This document shows positions 31,994 through 40,555 of a stretch of 64,000 nt of DNA, one piece after another. Source of the DNA: Nocardia niwae NBRC 108934 = DSM 45340 (GTDB lineage Bacteria > Actinomycetota > Actinomycetes > Mycobacteriales > Mycobacteriaceae); NCBI RefSeq assembly GCF_001613465.1, contig NZ_BDCK01000044.1, positions 34,588-98,587 of the forward strand, in the 5' to 3' direction. Within the stretch, counting starts at the first letter, position 1. Each line of letters starts with the position of its first letter. Position numbers and translations under genes: made by a program. A model generated the notes under the pieces. It saw only the letters and a list, made by a program, of their open reading frames with translations. It did no database searches and was not told where the DNA came from.

Positions 31994-32758
31994 ATGCAAC
32001 TGCGCGGCATCACTGCGGCAGCGATACTCGCCATCGGCTCGCTGACCATCGGCGCCGGTGTCGCTCACGCCGAGCAGGCCCCCGATATCACTTACTCGGC
32101 CAAGATCGTCGAGCAGACCGTGGTCGCCGCACTCCGGGGCGGAACCTTCGAATTGTCCAAAGCACTGCGTGATCAGCCCGCGGGCGACGAGCGCGCCCGA
32201 CTAACCGAGCGCAACGGAGTGCTCGTCGACCACCAGGGCGCCCCGGCCGACATCGCGCAGGTGATCGACGTGGTCGACATCCGCGACCGCGACGGCCACG
32301 TCGCCATGACGTTGCCGCTCGACTTCCGGATCGCGGGCGCCACCATTCCGGTGCATCCTGAGGTGAAGAAGGACAGCACGGTACTGGAGCTGCGTCCGAC
32401 CAGACCGGAAGGTGTCGCGATCACCGAACCGCTGGTCGCCGAGCCGGTCGCGTCGACAACCGAGAATCAGCGCGCCCGTGACGAATTCGCCAGCCAGTTC
32501 GGGCTCGCCACCGCCATCGGCGGTTTCGTCGGCACCGCCATCGGCGCCGCGATCGGCTGCCTGGTCACCATCGCCGTCGGTTGCGTAGCCGGCCTCCTGA
32601 CCGGCGCGAGCCTCGGCGGCATCCTCGGCACCATCGCGGTCGGCGGACCCACCCTCGTCGTGGCGGGCGTCGACCTGCTCACGACGCTGCAGGCGGCCGA
32701 GGGCACCACCCGCTTCGCCGACAAACCCGTCCAAGCCACCCCCGCGCAACCCAAGTGA
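31994..32758 (+). CDS. Secreted protein with glycine-zipper C-terminus
   Basis: A 254-residue exported protein; family name not recognised. The signal peptide (about residues 1-26) ends at GVAHA-EQAP. Residues 27-150 form a soluble domain (VVDIRDRDGHVAMTLPLDFRIAGATIPVHP). Residues 170-235 are Gly/Ala-rich hydrophobic helices with GxxxG spacing (IGGFVGTAIGAAIGCLVTIA, GASLGGILGTIAVGG), able to pack in or on a membrane. Similar two-part secreted proteins are common in Nocardia. It is followed by a long perfect terminator hairpin. Confidence 0.75.
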   Translation: MQLRGITAAAILAIGSLTIGAGVAHAEQAPDITYSAKIVEQTVVAALRGGTFELSKALRDQPAGDERARLTERNGVLVDHQGAPADIAQVIDVVDIRDRDGHVAMTLPLDFRIAGATIPVHPEVKKDSTVLELRPTRPEGVAITEPLVAEPVASTTENQRARDEFASQFGLATAIGGFVGTAIGAAIGCLVTIAVGCVAGLLTGASLGGILGTIAVGGPTLVVAGVDLLTTLQAAEGTTRFADKPVQATPAQPK

Positions 32759-32795
32759 TCTCGTCCCGGCGGCGTGCCACGCCGCCGGGACGAGA
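32759..32795. terminator. Perfect 18-bp inverted repeat, bidirectional terminator
   Basis: The arms TCTCGTCCCGGCGGCGTG and its exact complement are separated by one base. It begins directly after the stop of the secreted protein gene and ends 20 bp before the stop of the convergent gene. Confidence 0.8.
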
Positions 32796-32815
32796 CCTCC
32801 GACGACCGCGCCGCG

Positions 32816-33328
32816 CTACAGCGGCGCGGTTGTCGTGTTCGAGCGCCCCACGCGCTCGTCGTTGATCAGGTGATAGGCGCGCCCCAGGTCGTCGAGCGCG
32901 CGCTCCCACCGGGTGTCCGCGTCGTGGCCGCGCGGATTGCGGCTGAGCAGCAGCAGGACCTCGGCGGCGTCCGCCGACCGCGCGGCGGCGTCCAACAGCA
33001 CCGGCACCGGGTCCACGGTGGTGCCCGCCGCCAGCGCGCCGATCCGGTCGTGCAACCAGTGCGCGTCGAAACGCGCCTGCTCCGTAGGGTTGTCGCCGTT
33101 CACCGGCAGAGTGCTCACCGCGGCGGCTCTGGCGGCCTCCTCGTCGTCCATCGTCGTGGTCACGACGTGGCGCAGCTCGCTGCTGGCGATCCGGTGTAGC
33201 AAACCGATCAGTAGGACGCGCTCGGCGTCCGGACCACGCAGACCCGTGTCGTCCAACCGCCCGCCGACCTCGTCCGGGTCGACACGCAGAATCGACAGAA
33301 CCGCTCGCAACTGCGCAATCGTCACCAC
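32816..33328 (-). CDS. Hypothetical 170-aa protein
   Basis: Not recognised. A soluble, helical, acidic protein (AQLRAVLSILRVDPDEVGG, RVLLIGLLHRIASSELRHVV, VPVLLDAAARSADAAEVLLLL). It starts with GTG-GTG preceded by GAGGAGG at ten bases. Leu/Ala repeats suggest an alpha-helical bundle or adaptor. It ends at the large terminator shared with the secreted protein gene. Confidence 0.65.
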   Translation of the reverse strand: MVTIAQLRAVLSILRVDPDEVGGRLDDTGLRGPDAERVLLIGLLHRIASSELRHVVTTTMDDEEAARAAAVSTLPVNGDNPTEQARFDAHWLHDRIGALAAGTTVDPVPVLLDAAARSADAAEVLLLLSRNPRGHDADTRWERALDDLGRAYHLINDERVGRSNTTTAPL

Positions 33329-33509
33329 TTCGTCCGCCCCTCCTCATCGTCGCGGCCCCACCATCACACCTGGGCGACAGCCTGCCAAACCCGAGGCGCG
33401 TTAACCGTCCGGTAGCCCCTTTCGCCCGTCCGGCGTGTCTTCGGTCTGCGGCCCAGGTCACCTCGAACCGCAGGATAAACCCGGGTCCAACTTGGGTACT
33501 CCAGCCATC

Positions 33510-34160
33510 ATGAGAGCGATACCGGCGCGGGTCACTGGTGACACGACCACGCCCGCAGTGCGCGAGTCCGACCACGGCGGTGCGATCGCGAGCACGAGAT
33601 GGCGGCGGATCAGGGAGGTGATCGCCACCCGCACCGTCGCCGATGCCACGCGAGAAGTGTCGATCGAGGTCGGAAAACCGCAGATGGCGCCGGGCGACAC
33701 CGGTGTGGTGTGCGGCTTCCGCATCCAGGGCATCGGCGAGCGCTGGGCGCACGGCGCCGATTCCATCGCCGCGCTGTACCGCGCTTTCCAGGAGATCGCT
33801 CAGGAGTTACGGCAGGCCAACAGCCACGGCGCGCACTTCACGGTCACCGAGCCCTCCGACCCCGGGTTCCCGGCCGCCCCCACCCGCCCGTCGCGTGCCG
33901 CGACGACGGCCGCGCACGAGCCGCAGGCCCTCATCGCGGCGCGCACGCTGCGCGATGCCGACAGCTCGTTGTCGATCATCATCGGCAGGCCGTACCTGGC
34001 AGCCGACCGGCGCAAGCATCTGTGCCGGTTCCACATCAGCGAGCAGGGCGCGTCGGTGGCCAGCGGCGTCGACGAGATCCAGGCCCTGCACAACGCGATC
34101 AGCATGATCAGCGAGCGCCTCGAGCTGCCGCAGGATTGGCCGGTCAGCCGCCTGTCCTGA
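33510..34160 (+). CDS. Hypothetical protein with duplicated domain
   Basis: A 216-residue cytoplasmic protein of two tandem copies of one domain of about 65 residues. Copy 1 begins VIATRTVADATREVSIEVGK and copy 2 LIAARTLRDADSSLSIIIGR. Each continues through a beta-hairpin (VVCGFRIQGIG / HLCRFHISEQG) to a helix (SIAALYRAFQEIAQEL / EIQALHNAISMISERL). It resembles the DUF6968-type architecture, a small actinobacterial family without known function. The ATG at 33510 was preferred to an upstream in-frame start. Confidence 0.7.
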   Translation: MRAIPARVTGDTTTPAVRESDHGGAIASTRWRRIREVIATRTVADATREVSIEVGKPQMAPGDTGVVCGFRIQGIGERWAHGADSIAALYRAFQEIAQELRQANSHGAHFTVTEPSDPGFPAAPTRPSRAATTAAHEPQALIAARTLRDADSSLSIIIGRPYLAADRRKHLCRFHISEQGASVASGVDEIQALHNAISMISERLELPQDWPVSRLS

Positions 34161-34244
34161 GGCCCGGACGCACAATTCGCGGCGAACCGCCCAGCCGGTC
34201 CGGATTCGGCATCGAATCATCGGTTGGTGGATCGTCGTTCGACC

Positions 34245-34260
34245 GGCGCGGATCCGCGCC
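34245..34260. repeat. Perfect 16-bp GC palindrome
   Basis: GGCGCGGATCCGCGCC lies 93 bp before the WS/DGAT gene. It could be a hairpin or an operator; nothing else supports a role. Confidence 0.35.
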
Positions 34261-34352
34261 ATGAGCAGACCGGCACGCCCCGTCGCCGACCTTCCGCCAC
34301 GTCCTGAACCAGACCGTGGCGAAGTCGCGGCGTCGCCAGGAGGGAACTGCCC

Positions 34353-35717
34353 ATGGAATTCATCTCGCCGGTGGACGCCCTGTTCCTCGTCGCGGAATCA
34401 CGCGAGCATCCGATGCACGTCGGTTCGCTGTCGGTCTTCGACCCCGCCGACGGCACCGGGCCCGAGTTCGCCCGGCGCGCGTACGCGACGCTGGCGGCCG
34501 ACCAGAACTTCCACCCCATGTTCCGCAAGCGCCCGGCCCGGTTGTTCGGCACTCCGCAGCTGGCCTGGACGGTGGACACGGCCGTCGAGCTCGACTACCA
34601 CGTCCAGCGGTGGGCGCTGCCGGAGTCGGGCGGTCTGGACGCCCTGACCGAGGTCGCCGCCGGACTCCACAGCACCCTGCTCGACCGGCATCGGCCGCTG
34701 TGGGAAGCGCATCTGATCGAAGGCGTCGCCGGCGACCGGGTCGGCTTGTACGCGAAGATGCATCACGCGCTGATCGACGGCGTCGGCGCGCAACGGCTGT
34801 TACAGCGGACGCTGACCACCGACCTCGAATCCGGCGAGGCGCTGGTGCCTTGGCATCTTCCGCCGTCCACCGGAGACCGCGACCACGCGCCCCGCAAGCG
34901 CACGATCGGCGCCCGGGCGCGTGCGCTGCTCGCCGCGGCGGGCTCGGCGCCGTCGGCACTGCGCCTGGCCCGTACCGCGCTGCTCGAGCAACAGTTGACG
35001 CTGCCCTTCGCCGCGCCGCGCACCATGTTCAACGTCCCGATCGGCGGGGCCCGCCGGTGCGCTGCCCGCTCCTGGCCGCTGGATCGGATCCGCCAGGTCA
35101 AGAAGATGACCGGCACCACGCTCAACGACGTGGTGCTGGCCATGTCGGCGGGCGCGCTGCGCGCCTACTTGCTCGAACATGTCGCGTTGCCGGACAAGCC
35201 GCTGATCGCCATGGTGCCGGTCTCGCTGCGTCCGGAATCCGACGACGGTGCGGCCGGCGGCAACGCCGTCGCGGCGCTGCTGTGCAATCTCGCTACCGAC
35301 CTGCCCGACCCGGCCGCCCGGCTCGCGGCGATCAGCTCCTCGATGCACCGCAGCAAGGAGATCTACCGCGCGCTCTCACCCGTGCAGGCGGTCTCGCTCT
35401 CGGCGCTGACGCTGAGTCCGCTCGCGCTGTCGCTGCTGCTCCCGGCCACGGTCGCGCTGACCAGCCCGCCGTTCAACATCGTCATCTCCAACATCCCGGG
35501 TCCGCGCGAACCCCAGTACTGGAACGGCGCCCGCGTCGCCGCCAGCTATCCGCTGTCGATCCCCCTGGACGGCCAGGCGGTGAACATCACGCTCACCAGC
35601 AATGCCGACAGCCTGGACATCGGCATCGTCGCCTGCCGCCGCAGCGTGCCGGACGTGGCCAGGCTGCTCGACCATTTGGAATCCGCGCTGACCGACTTGG
35701 AGGACACCGTCTACTGA
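34353..35717 (+). CDS. Wax ester synthase / diacylglycerol acyltransferase
   Basis: A 454-residue WS/DGAT of the Tgs type, joining acyl-CoA to fatty alcohols or diacylglycerol to make storage lipid. The active-site motif HHALIDG lies at residues 137-143 and the second family motif NIVISNIPGP near residue 390. The ribosome site AGGAGG precedes the ATG. It converges on an acyl-CoA ligase fusion gene, a plausible supplier of acyl-CoA. Confidence 0.92.
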   Translation: MEFISPVDALFLVAESREHPMHVGSLSVFDPADGTGPEFARRAYATLAADQNFHPMFRKRPARLFGTPQLAWTVDTAVELDYHVQRWALPESGGLDALTEVAAGLHSTLLDRHRPLWEAHLIEGVAGDRVGLYAKMHHALIDGVGAQRLLQRTLTTDLESGEALVPWHLPPSTGDRDHAPRKRTIGARARALLAAAGSAPSALRLARTALLEQQLTLPFAAPRTMFNVPIGGARRCAARSWPLDRIRQVKKMTGTTLNDVVLAMSAGALRAYLLEHVALPDKPLIAMVPVSLRPESDDGAAGGNAVAALLCNLATDLPDPAARLAAISSSMHRSKEIYRALSPVQAVSLSALTLSPLALSLLLPATVALTSPPFNIVISNIPGPREPQYWNGARVAASYPLSIPLDGQAVNITLTSNADSLDIGIVACRRSVPDVARLLDHLESALTDLEDTVY

Positions 35718-35743
35718 GCGGCCCCGCCGAGCAGCGGCGCCGG

Positions 35744-37864
35744 TCAGGACGAACTCGCCGTCCCCAGCCCGTTGATCGACGGTGGCAACTCCGGCTTGGT
35801 CGCGCCGGGGCCGGCGAGCAGGCGCTTGAGGATCTTGCCGGTGTCGCCGCGCGGCAACGCCGAGAGGAAGGTGACGTCCCGTGGGACCGAGAAGCGGCTC
35901 AACCGGTTGCGGATGTAGGTGCGGACCATGTCCGAATCGAGTCCGGCGCCTTCGCGTTTCACCACGAACGCCACGAGCCGCTGACCGAATTCGTGGTCCG
36001 GCACACCGACCACCGCGACGTCGCTGACCTGCGGCAAGTGCGCCAGCGCTTCTTCGACCGGGCGCGGGAAGACGTTCTCGCCGCCGGAGATGATCATCTC
36101 GTCGTCCCGCCCGGCGATGAACAGCCTGCCCGCGGCGTCGAGATAGCCGAGATCGCCGGTGTCGAGCATGCCGTGCGCCTCGTCCGGCGGCGCCGAGTTG
36201 ACGTAACCGTCGAACAGCATGTGGTTGCCGACGAAGATGTGGCCGGTGGCCCCGATCGGCAGCCTGCGGTGGTCCGGTCCGAGCACGGCGACCTTGGTGC
36301 CGAGCGGCGGGCGTCCCGCCGTGGTCGGGGAGGCGTGCAGGTCCTCCGGGGTCGCGATCGTCGCCCACGAGACCTCGGTGGAACCGTAGACGTTGTAGAG
36401 GACGTCGCCGTAGGCGTCCATGAAGCGCTCGACGGTCGCGCCCGCCAGCGGCGCGCCGCAGCTGATCATGTGCCGCAGGCTGGAGGTGTCGTACCGGCCG
36501 CGCACGGGCGCGGGCAGATCCAGAATGCGCTGCACCATGGTCGGCACCACGATCACGGTGTTGACCTTGTGCTCGGCGATACGGCGCAGGCAGTCCTCCG
36601 CGTCGAACCGTTCCGCGAGCACCACGGTCGCGCGCAGCGCCGTGCTCAGCTGCAACCCGGCCAGCCCCCAGGTGTGGAAGAGCGGCGCCGGGATCAGCAT
36701 GGTTTCGTCCATCTGCATCGGGATGCGCGACAGCAAGGCCGCGATCGACCCGAAGCCTTTCGGATGCGGCCTGCGCGCCCCCTTCGGCGTCCCGCTGGTG
36801 CCCGAGGTGAGCACGATGAGCCGGCCCGGCTGGGCAGGCGCGCGAAAGGTCGTGTGCCCCTCTGCCACGAGGTGGTTCACGGTCGTCCGGTCCGGTACCG
36901 GGGGGCGTTCGTCGGTGTTGTAGCGCGGGATGTCGGCGTGCAGATAGCACACCAACTCCTCCAGGTCACCGTCGATGAACAGTGCCGACAGCCGGTCGCG
37001 CTGCACGATCTCCTCGATGGTGCGGCCGGCGAGCCCGGAATTGAGCAGCGCCACGTCCACGCCCAATTTGCCCGCGGCGACCATGCATTCGACCATGGCC
37101 GCGTGATTGCGCGACAGCAGGCCGATGGCGTCACCCGGCCCGAGATCGTGCGCGGCCATCGCACCGGCCAGCGCGTTGGTCCGCTCGTGCATGTCGGCGA
37201 AGGAACGGGTGCCGCGATCGTCGATGATCGCGATGCGCTCCGGCGTGGAGGCCGCCCCCGCCGCGTACCCGCCCGCCAGGTTGAATCCCCACTTCGCCAG
37301 CGATCGCAGCTGTTTGAAGCTGCGATCGAGACGCACCGGCAGCACGACCCCGGTGGCCACCATCTGCCGCGCGACGCCCGCGTTGCGGCGGATCGGCGAA
37401 TCCTCGCCGTTGACGACCAAGGACGTCCGCGCGCCCTTGGCGACGTCGGCCACCCGCTTCAGCCCGCTCTTGGTCCACTCCGCGATCGCCGCGTTGGACA
37501 ACTCGGCCACGCTCGGGTGCACCCGGCTCGGCGCGAAGTAGGTGACCGTGACCTTGGTGCGCTCCTCGTCACCGTGCAGCCGCACCGACGCGAAACTGCC
37601 CAGCGCCGCGTACTGCATCTCGAAACTCTCGTACCACCGGCCTACGCTCAGCCGGATCTGGTGGGTGCGGATGCCGGACCGGTAGGTGCCGACGCGCATC
37701 TGCCAGACCACGGTGCCGTCGGCCGACTGGATCTGCTCGCACGCACCGATTCCGGTGAACATGCGCGGATACGTCTGCGGTTCGAGCAACAGATCCCAGA
37801 TGGTCTTGCGGGCGATCGCGAACTCGGCGACCACATCGATGACATCGGTAACCAACTTGTGCAC
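35744..37864 (-). CDS. SRPBCC-acyl-CoA synthetase fusion
   Basis: A 706-residue two-domain protein. Residues 1-145 are a SRPBCC/START-like ligand-binding domain (VVAEFAIARKTIWDLLLEP) and about 195-700 a complete ANL ligase: P-loop LTSGTSGTPKG (352-362), YGSTEVS, LDTGDLGYLD and the C-terminal lysine in DTGKILK. The lipid-binding domain may present the acyl substrate to the ligase. It converges on the WS/DGAT gene, 26 bp between stops, and both could act in storage-lipid metabolism. The SRPBCC part is in one uninterrupted frame with the ligase. Confidence 0.88.
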   Translation of the reverse strand: MHKLVTDVIDVVAEFAIARKTIWDLLLEPQTYPRMFTGIGACEQIQSADGTVVWQMRVGTYRSGIRTHQIRLSVGRWYESFEMQYAALGSFASVRLHGDEERTKVTVTYFAPSRVHPSVAELSNAAIAEWTKSGLKRVADVAKGARTSLVVNGEDSPIRRNAGVARQMVATGVVLPVRLDRSFKQLRSLAKWGFNLAGGYAAGAASTPERIAIIDDRGTRSFADMHERTNALAGAMAAHDLGPGDAIGLLSRNHAAMVECMVAAGKLGVDVALLNSGLAGRTIEEIVQRDRLSALFIDGDLEELVCYLHADIPRYNTDERPPVPDRTTVNHLVAEGHTTFRAPAQPGRLIVLTSGTSGTPKGARRPHPKGFGSIAALLSRIPMQMDETMLIPAPLFHTWGLAGLQLSTALRATVVLAERFDAEDCLRRIAEHKVNTVIVVPTMVQRILDLPAPVRGRYDTSSLRHMISCGAPLAGATVERFMDAYGDVLYNVYGSTEVSWATIATPEDLHASPTTAGRPPLGTKVAVLGPDHRRLPIGATGHIFVGNHMLFDGYVNSAPPDEAHGMLDTGDLGYLDAAGRLFIAGRDDEMIISGGENVFPRPVEEALAHLPQVSDVAVVGVPDHEFGQRLVAFVVKREGAGLDSDMVRTYIRNRLSRFSVPRDVTFLSALPRGDTGKILKRLLAGPGATKPELPPSINGLGTASSS

Positions 37865-38148
37865 TTCTCGTCGGCCGGTTCGAAGAACTTCGGGTCGGCG
37901 GGTAGCTCCTTTGTAACGTCAGTCACAGGTAAGGTCAAGTAGCCTCCGGATCGTCGCCACTACCAGCGATACGCAGGGAATACGCTGCGATTGCCCAGCA
38001 TTCACCTGAGCCTGGGAACCGGCCCAAATCCCGCGCCGGGCGCCTGTGAATCAGCCCAACGATCACGCAAAACTCCGCCGCCCGCCGACGGCCGATCCTA
38101 ACGTCGCAGACGCCTGCTCGGCAGGACCGCACGCTGGCTGGAGAGGTT

Positions 38149-38382
38149 ATGGACGACAAGCCCGCACGACGAATCGCGCACTCCCGCGCCGAGGAGATCC
38201 TCGACTTCTTCGGCAAATGCCGAGCGTGCGGCTATCCCGCTTACGCGGCCACCACCACGCTGCGCTACGACAACGGCGATACGGAGACCAAGGTCATCGC
38301 CGCCTGCGCTCTGCCGTGCGGCTGGACGGGCGAGGTCTCCGCCACGCCGATGACCGAGTCGGCCGCCCGCCCGCGCGCCTAG
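38149..38382 (+). CDS. Small Cys-rich hypothetical protein
   Basis: A 77-residue protein with two Cys pairs, CRAC (about residues 24-27) and CALPC (about 53-57), consistent with a zinc-ribbon-like fold. No family is recognised. It converges on the sigma-factor operon, six bases between stops. Confidence 0.6.
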   Translation: MDDKPARRIAHSRAEEILDFFGKCRACGYPAYAATTTLRYDNGDTETKVIAACALPCGWTGEVSATPMTESAARPRA

Positions 38383-38388
38383 CTCGGG

Positions 38389-39228
38389 TCAGGCGGCGCT
38401 CGATGCGAGTTCGTCGGAGCCGAGCGCGCGCTCGCGCAAGTCGCGCAGAATCCGGGCCAGGATGCGCGACACCTGCATCTGGGAGACGCCCAGCTCCTCG
38501 GCGATCTGACTCTGCGTCCTGGACTCGTAGAAGCGCATGATCAGCACCTGCCGATCGCGCGGCGGCAGTTCGGCGATCAGGGGACGCACCGCCATCGCCT
38601 GCTCCAGCAGGTTGTAGCACGGTTCCTCGGCGCCGAGCGTGTCGGCCAGCGCCTGCGGCGCGCCCTCGCCGTCCTCCCGGCCGCTGCTGTCCAGCGAATT
38701 GGTCTGGTAGGCGTTGCTCGCGATGAGCGCCTGCGTGACCTCGCCGAGTTCGACGTCCAACTCCTCGGCGATCTCCCTGGCCGTCGGCATCCGGCCCAAG
38801 CGGTGCGACAGCGCTTCGGTTGCGGGGCCCACGCGCAGCTGAATCTCCTTGAGCCTGCGCGGCACCCGCAACGACCACGTGTGGTCGCGGAAGTGCCTGC
38901 GCACCTCTCCCATGATCGTGGGGACCGCGAACCCGAGGAAGGAGCTGCCGCGCGAGACGTCGAACCGATCAACCGCGAGCACCAGACCGACCCGCGCGAT
39001 CTGCAACAGGTCCTCGTAGGACTCACCGCGACCGGAGAATTTGCGGGCGATGTGCTCGGCGAGCGGAAGACAGCGCCGCGTCACTTCCTCGCGCAGTGCG
39101 GCGCGGTGCGGATCACCCTCCTCCATCGCGGCCATCTTCTCGAACCACGGCTCGATGTTGTCGTAACTGTCGCCCCCGCGGGTCCGGCTCGCCGTGTCAT
39201 TTCCGTCGGTCGTGAACTCACGTGTCAT
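38389..39228 (-). CDS. sigF: SigF/SigB-family stress sigma factor
   Basis: A 279-residue group 3 sigma factor. Region 2 is clear in DLLQIARVGLVLAVDRFDVS and GSSFLGFAVPTIMGEVRRHFRD, region 3 in GRMPTAREIAEELDVE, and region 4 in ELGVSQMQVSRILARILRDL. Such factors drive general-stress genes and are held by an anti-sigma kinase. The ATG at 39228 overlaps the anti-sigma gene by 11 bp, giving coupled synthesis of both partners. Confidence 0.92.
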   Translation of the reverse strand: MTREFTTDGNDTASRTRGGDSYDNIEPWFEKMAAMEEGDPHRAALREEVTRRCLPLAEHIARKFSGRGESYEDLLQIARVGLVLAVDRFDVSRGSSFLGFAVPTIMGEVRRHFRDHTWSLRVPRRLKEIQLRVGPATEALSHRLGRMPTAREIAEELDVELGEVTQALIASNAYQTNSLDSSGREDGEGAPQALADTLGAEEPCYNLLEQAMAVRPLIAELPPRDRQVLIMRFYESRTQSQIAEELGVSQMQVSRILARILRDLRERALGSDELASSAA

Positions 39229-39652
39229 CAAATGGTCCTCGTTCCCAACTGAATTCGATAGCGGTCGGATACCCGCCGACATCGGAATCAAAAGGGTCAC
39301 GGGAAATCGATCGGGAACTGGTGAGCATGCGGACCAATTCCCAGCTCAGCGGGTCGCTTTCGACCTCGGCGACGGCGACCGCGTCGACGCGCACGCTCAT
39401 CCGGCCCAGACCGTAGGTGAACGCGCAGCCGAGCGTCGAGCCGGGGACGGCGCCCGCGACGAGCATCGTGGCCGACTCGTTGATCACCAAGCGGATGTCC
39501 GCGGCCGCGTCGAGCGGCACCTCGGCGACCAGGCACACGGTGTCGCTCAGCGCGCGGATCAAGGCCAGGTGCTGCGCGTCAGCGGGGATCCGCACCGCGA
39601 CCGTGGTGGTCTCGGTGGCGGGCGCGCCGAACGCGCACGTGATCACCCGCAT
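39218..39652 (-). CDS. rsbW: RsbW/UsfX-type anti-sigma factor
   Basis: A 144-residue protein of the GHKL ATPase anti-sigma family. The N-box-like helix DIRLVINESATMLV fits RsbW/SpoIIAB-type kinases, although the usual Asn after Thr is Met, so kinase activity may be weak while sigma binding remains. The ATG overlaps the dps stop by one base (TGATG). No anti-anti-sigma gene is adjacent. Confidence 0.82.
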   Translation of the reverse strand: MRVITCAFGAPATETTTVAVRIPADAQHLALIRALSDTVCLVAEVPLDAAADIRLVINESATMLVAGAVPGSTLGCAFTYGLGRMSVRVDAVAVAEVESDPLSWELVRMLTSSRSISRDPFDSDVGGYPTAIEFSWERGPFDDT

Positions 39653-40131
39653 CAGACCGTGGCGAGCTGCGCTTGCCACATCCAGTGCAACTGTTCCAGC
39701 CGGGCGGCGATCGCCAGGAACAGATCCTGGGTCACCGGATCGGCCTTCTCGGTCGCCGCGATCCGCTCACGTAGTCGTTTGATCACGGCGGCGAGGTTGC
39801 CGACGATCGTGTCGATGATGTCGGTGTCCTGCTGCCAGCCCTCGCCGATGCCCAGTGCGCCGGAATCCTTGGAGACGGTCGCGGCCCGCCCGTCCGGGCT
39901 GACGCCCACGGCGGTGGCGCGTTCCGCGGCCGCGTCGGTGAACTCCCGTGCGACGGTCACCAATTCGTCCAGCGCGAGGTGCACCGACCGGAAGTTGGAG
40001 CCGACGACGTTCCAGTGCGCCTGCTTCGCGATCAGCGACAGGTCGATCAGGTCGACCACCGTTTCCTGCAGCGTCTCGCCCGCGATCCGCTGCTGCTCCG
40101 GGTCCAAGGTACTGGTGATGGGTTGGGACAT
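39652..40131 (-). CDS. dps: Dps-family DNA-protecting ferritin-like protein
   Basis: A 159-residue Dps protein, which forms dodecamers that oxidise and store iron and shield DNA under stress. The ferroxidase signature region is LIDLSLIAKQAHWNVVGSNF followed by HLALDELV. It is the first gene of the dps-rsbW-sigF operon, so the stress effector and its regulators share one promoter. The ATG (MSQPITS) is preferred to an upstream in-frame start. Confidence 0.9.
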   Translation of the reverse strand: MSQPITSTLDPEQQRIAGETLQETVVDLIDLSLIAKQAHWNVVGSNFRSVHLALDELVTVAREFTDAAAERATAVGVSPDGRAATVSKDSGALGIGEGWQQDTDIIDTIVGNLAAVIKRLRERIAATEKADPVTQDLFLAIAARLEQLHWMWQAQLATV

Positions 40132-40555
40132 CGTTCTGAACCTTTCTGCCGACGACCGGGTCATCGACGGTCTACCCAGTCATGCCGCGATAAACCTTCC
40201 GGTAGAGTGCCCCGACCGGGAAACGGAGTAGTCGCCCCGGCTCGTCGCACGGCGCTGCCGTCGGCCCTGTTCGGGCGCGAGTATGGGCATGAACAGGCTG
40301 GTACACGCTCCGGCGAGCGCCGGGAGGCGGGCCGAGCGGAGCGACGCGACGTACCGGCGCTCGCAACGGAGTGACCGAGATCGCAGCCGCCCGCCCTGCG
40401 CGACGGCACGCCGTCCGGGACGGGGATGGGCGGCCGCGCGGGTCCGCTACCGGGCGACCGGCGCGGCCGATTCGACGCACCGCACTTCGCCACGCGGCAG
40501 GCCCGGCACCTGCGCTGCACTATGGTGTGACCCACACAACACGGGGAGGTGCGTG
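40132..40555. other. Divergent region, dps and mannitol dehydrogenase
   Basis: About 420 bp with the SigF-type promoter of dps (40172-40195) and, at the other end, TATGGT (40531-40536) as a possible -10 for the dehydrogenase next to GTGTG-ACC-CACAC. ORFs in the middle look non-coding. Confidence 0.5.
40172..40195 (-). promoter_or_regulatory. SigB/SigF-type promoter of dps-rsbW-sigF
   Basis: The minus strand reads GTTT (40195-40192), 14 bases, then GGGTAG (40177-40172), the signature GTTT-n-GGGTA of general-stress sigma factors. Transcription would start about 35 bp before dps, giving positive feedback by the operon's own sigma factor. Confidence 0.75.

Noticed and set aside
34316..37942. A 1208-codon plus-strand frame
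   Set aside because: It runs through the WS/DGAT gene in another frame and antisense to the ligase fusion; both true genes have clear motifs, so this is a high-GC shadow.
40283..40555. N-terminal extension of the mannitol dehydrogenase
   Set aside because: The extension is Arg-rich noise, and a strong ribosome site precedes the ATG at 40556.
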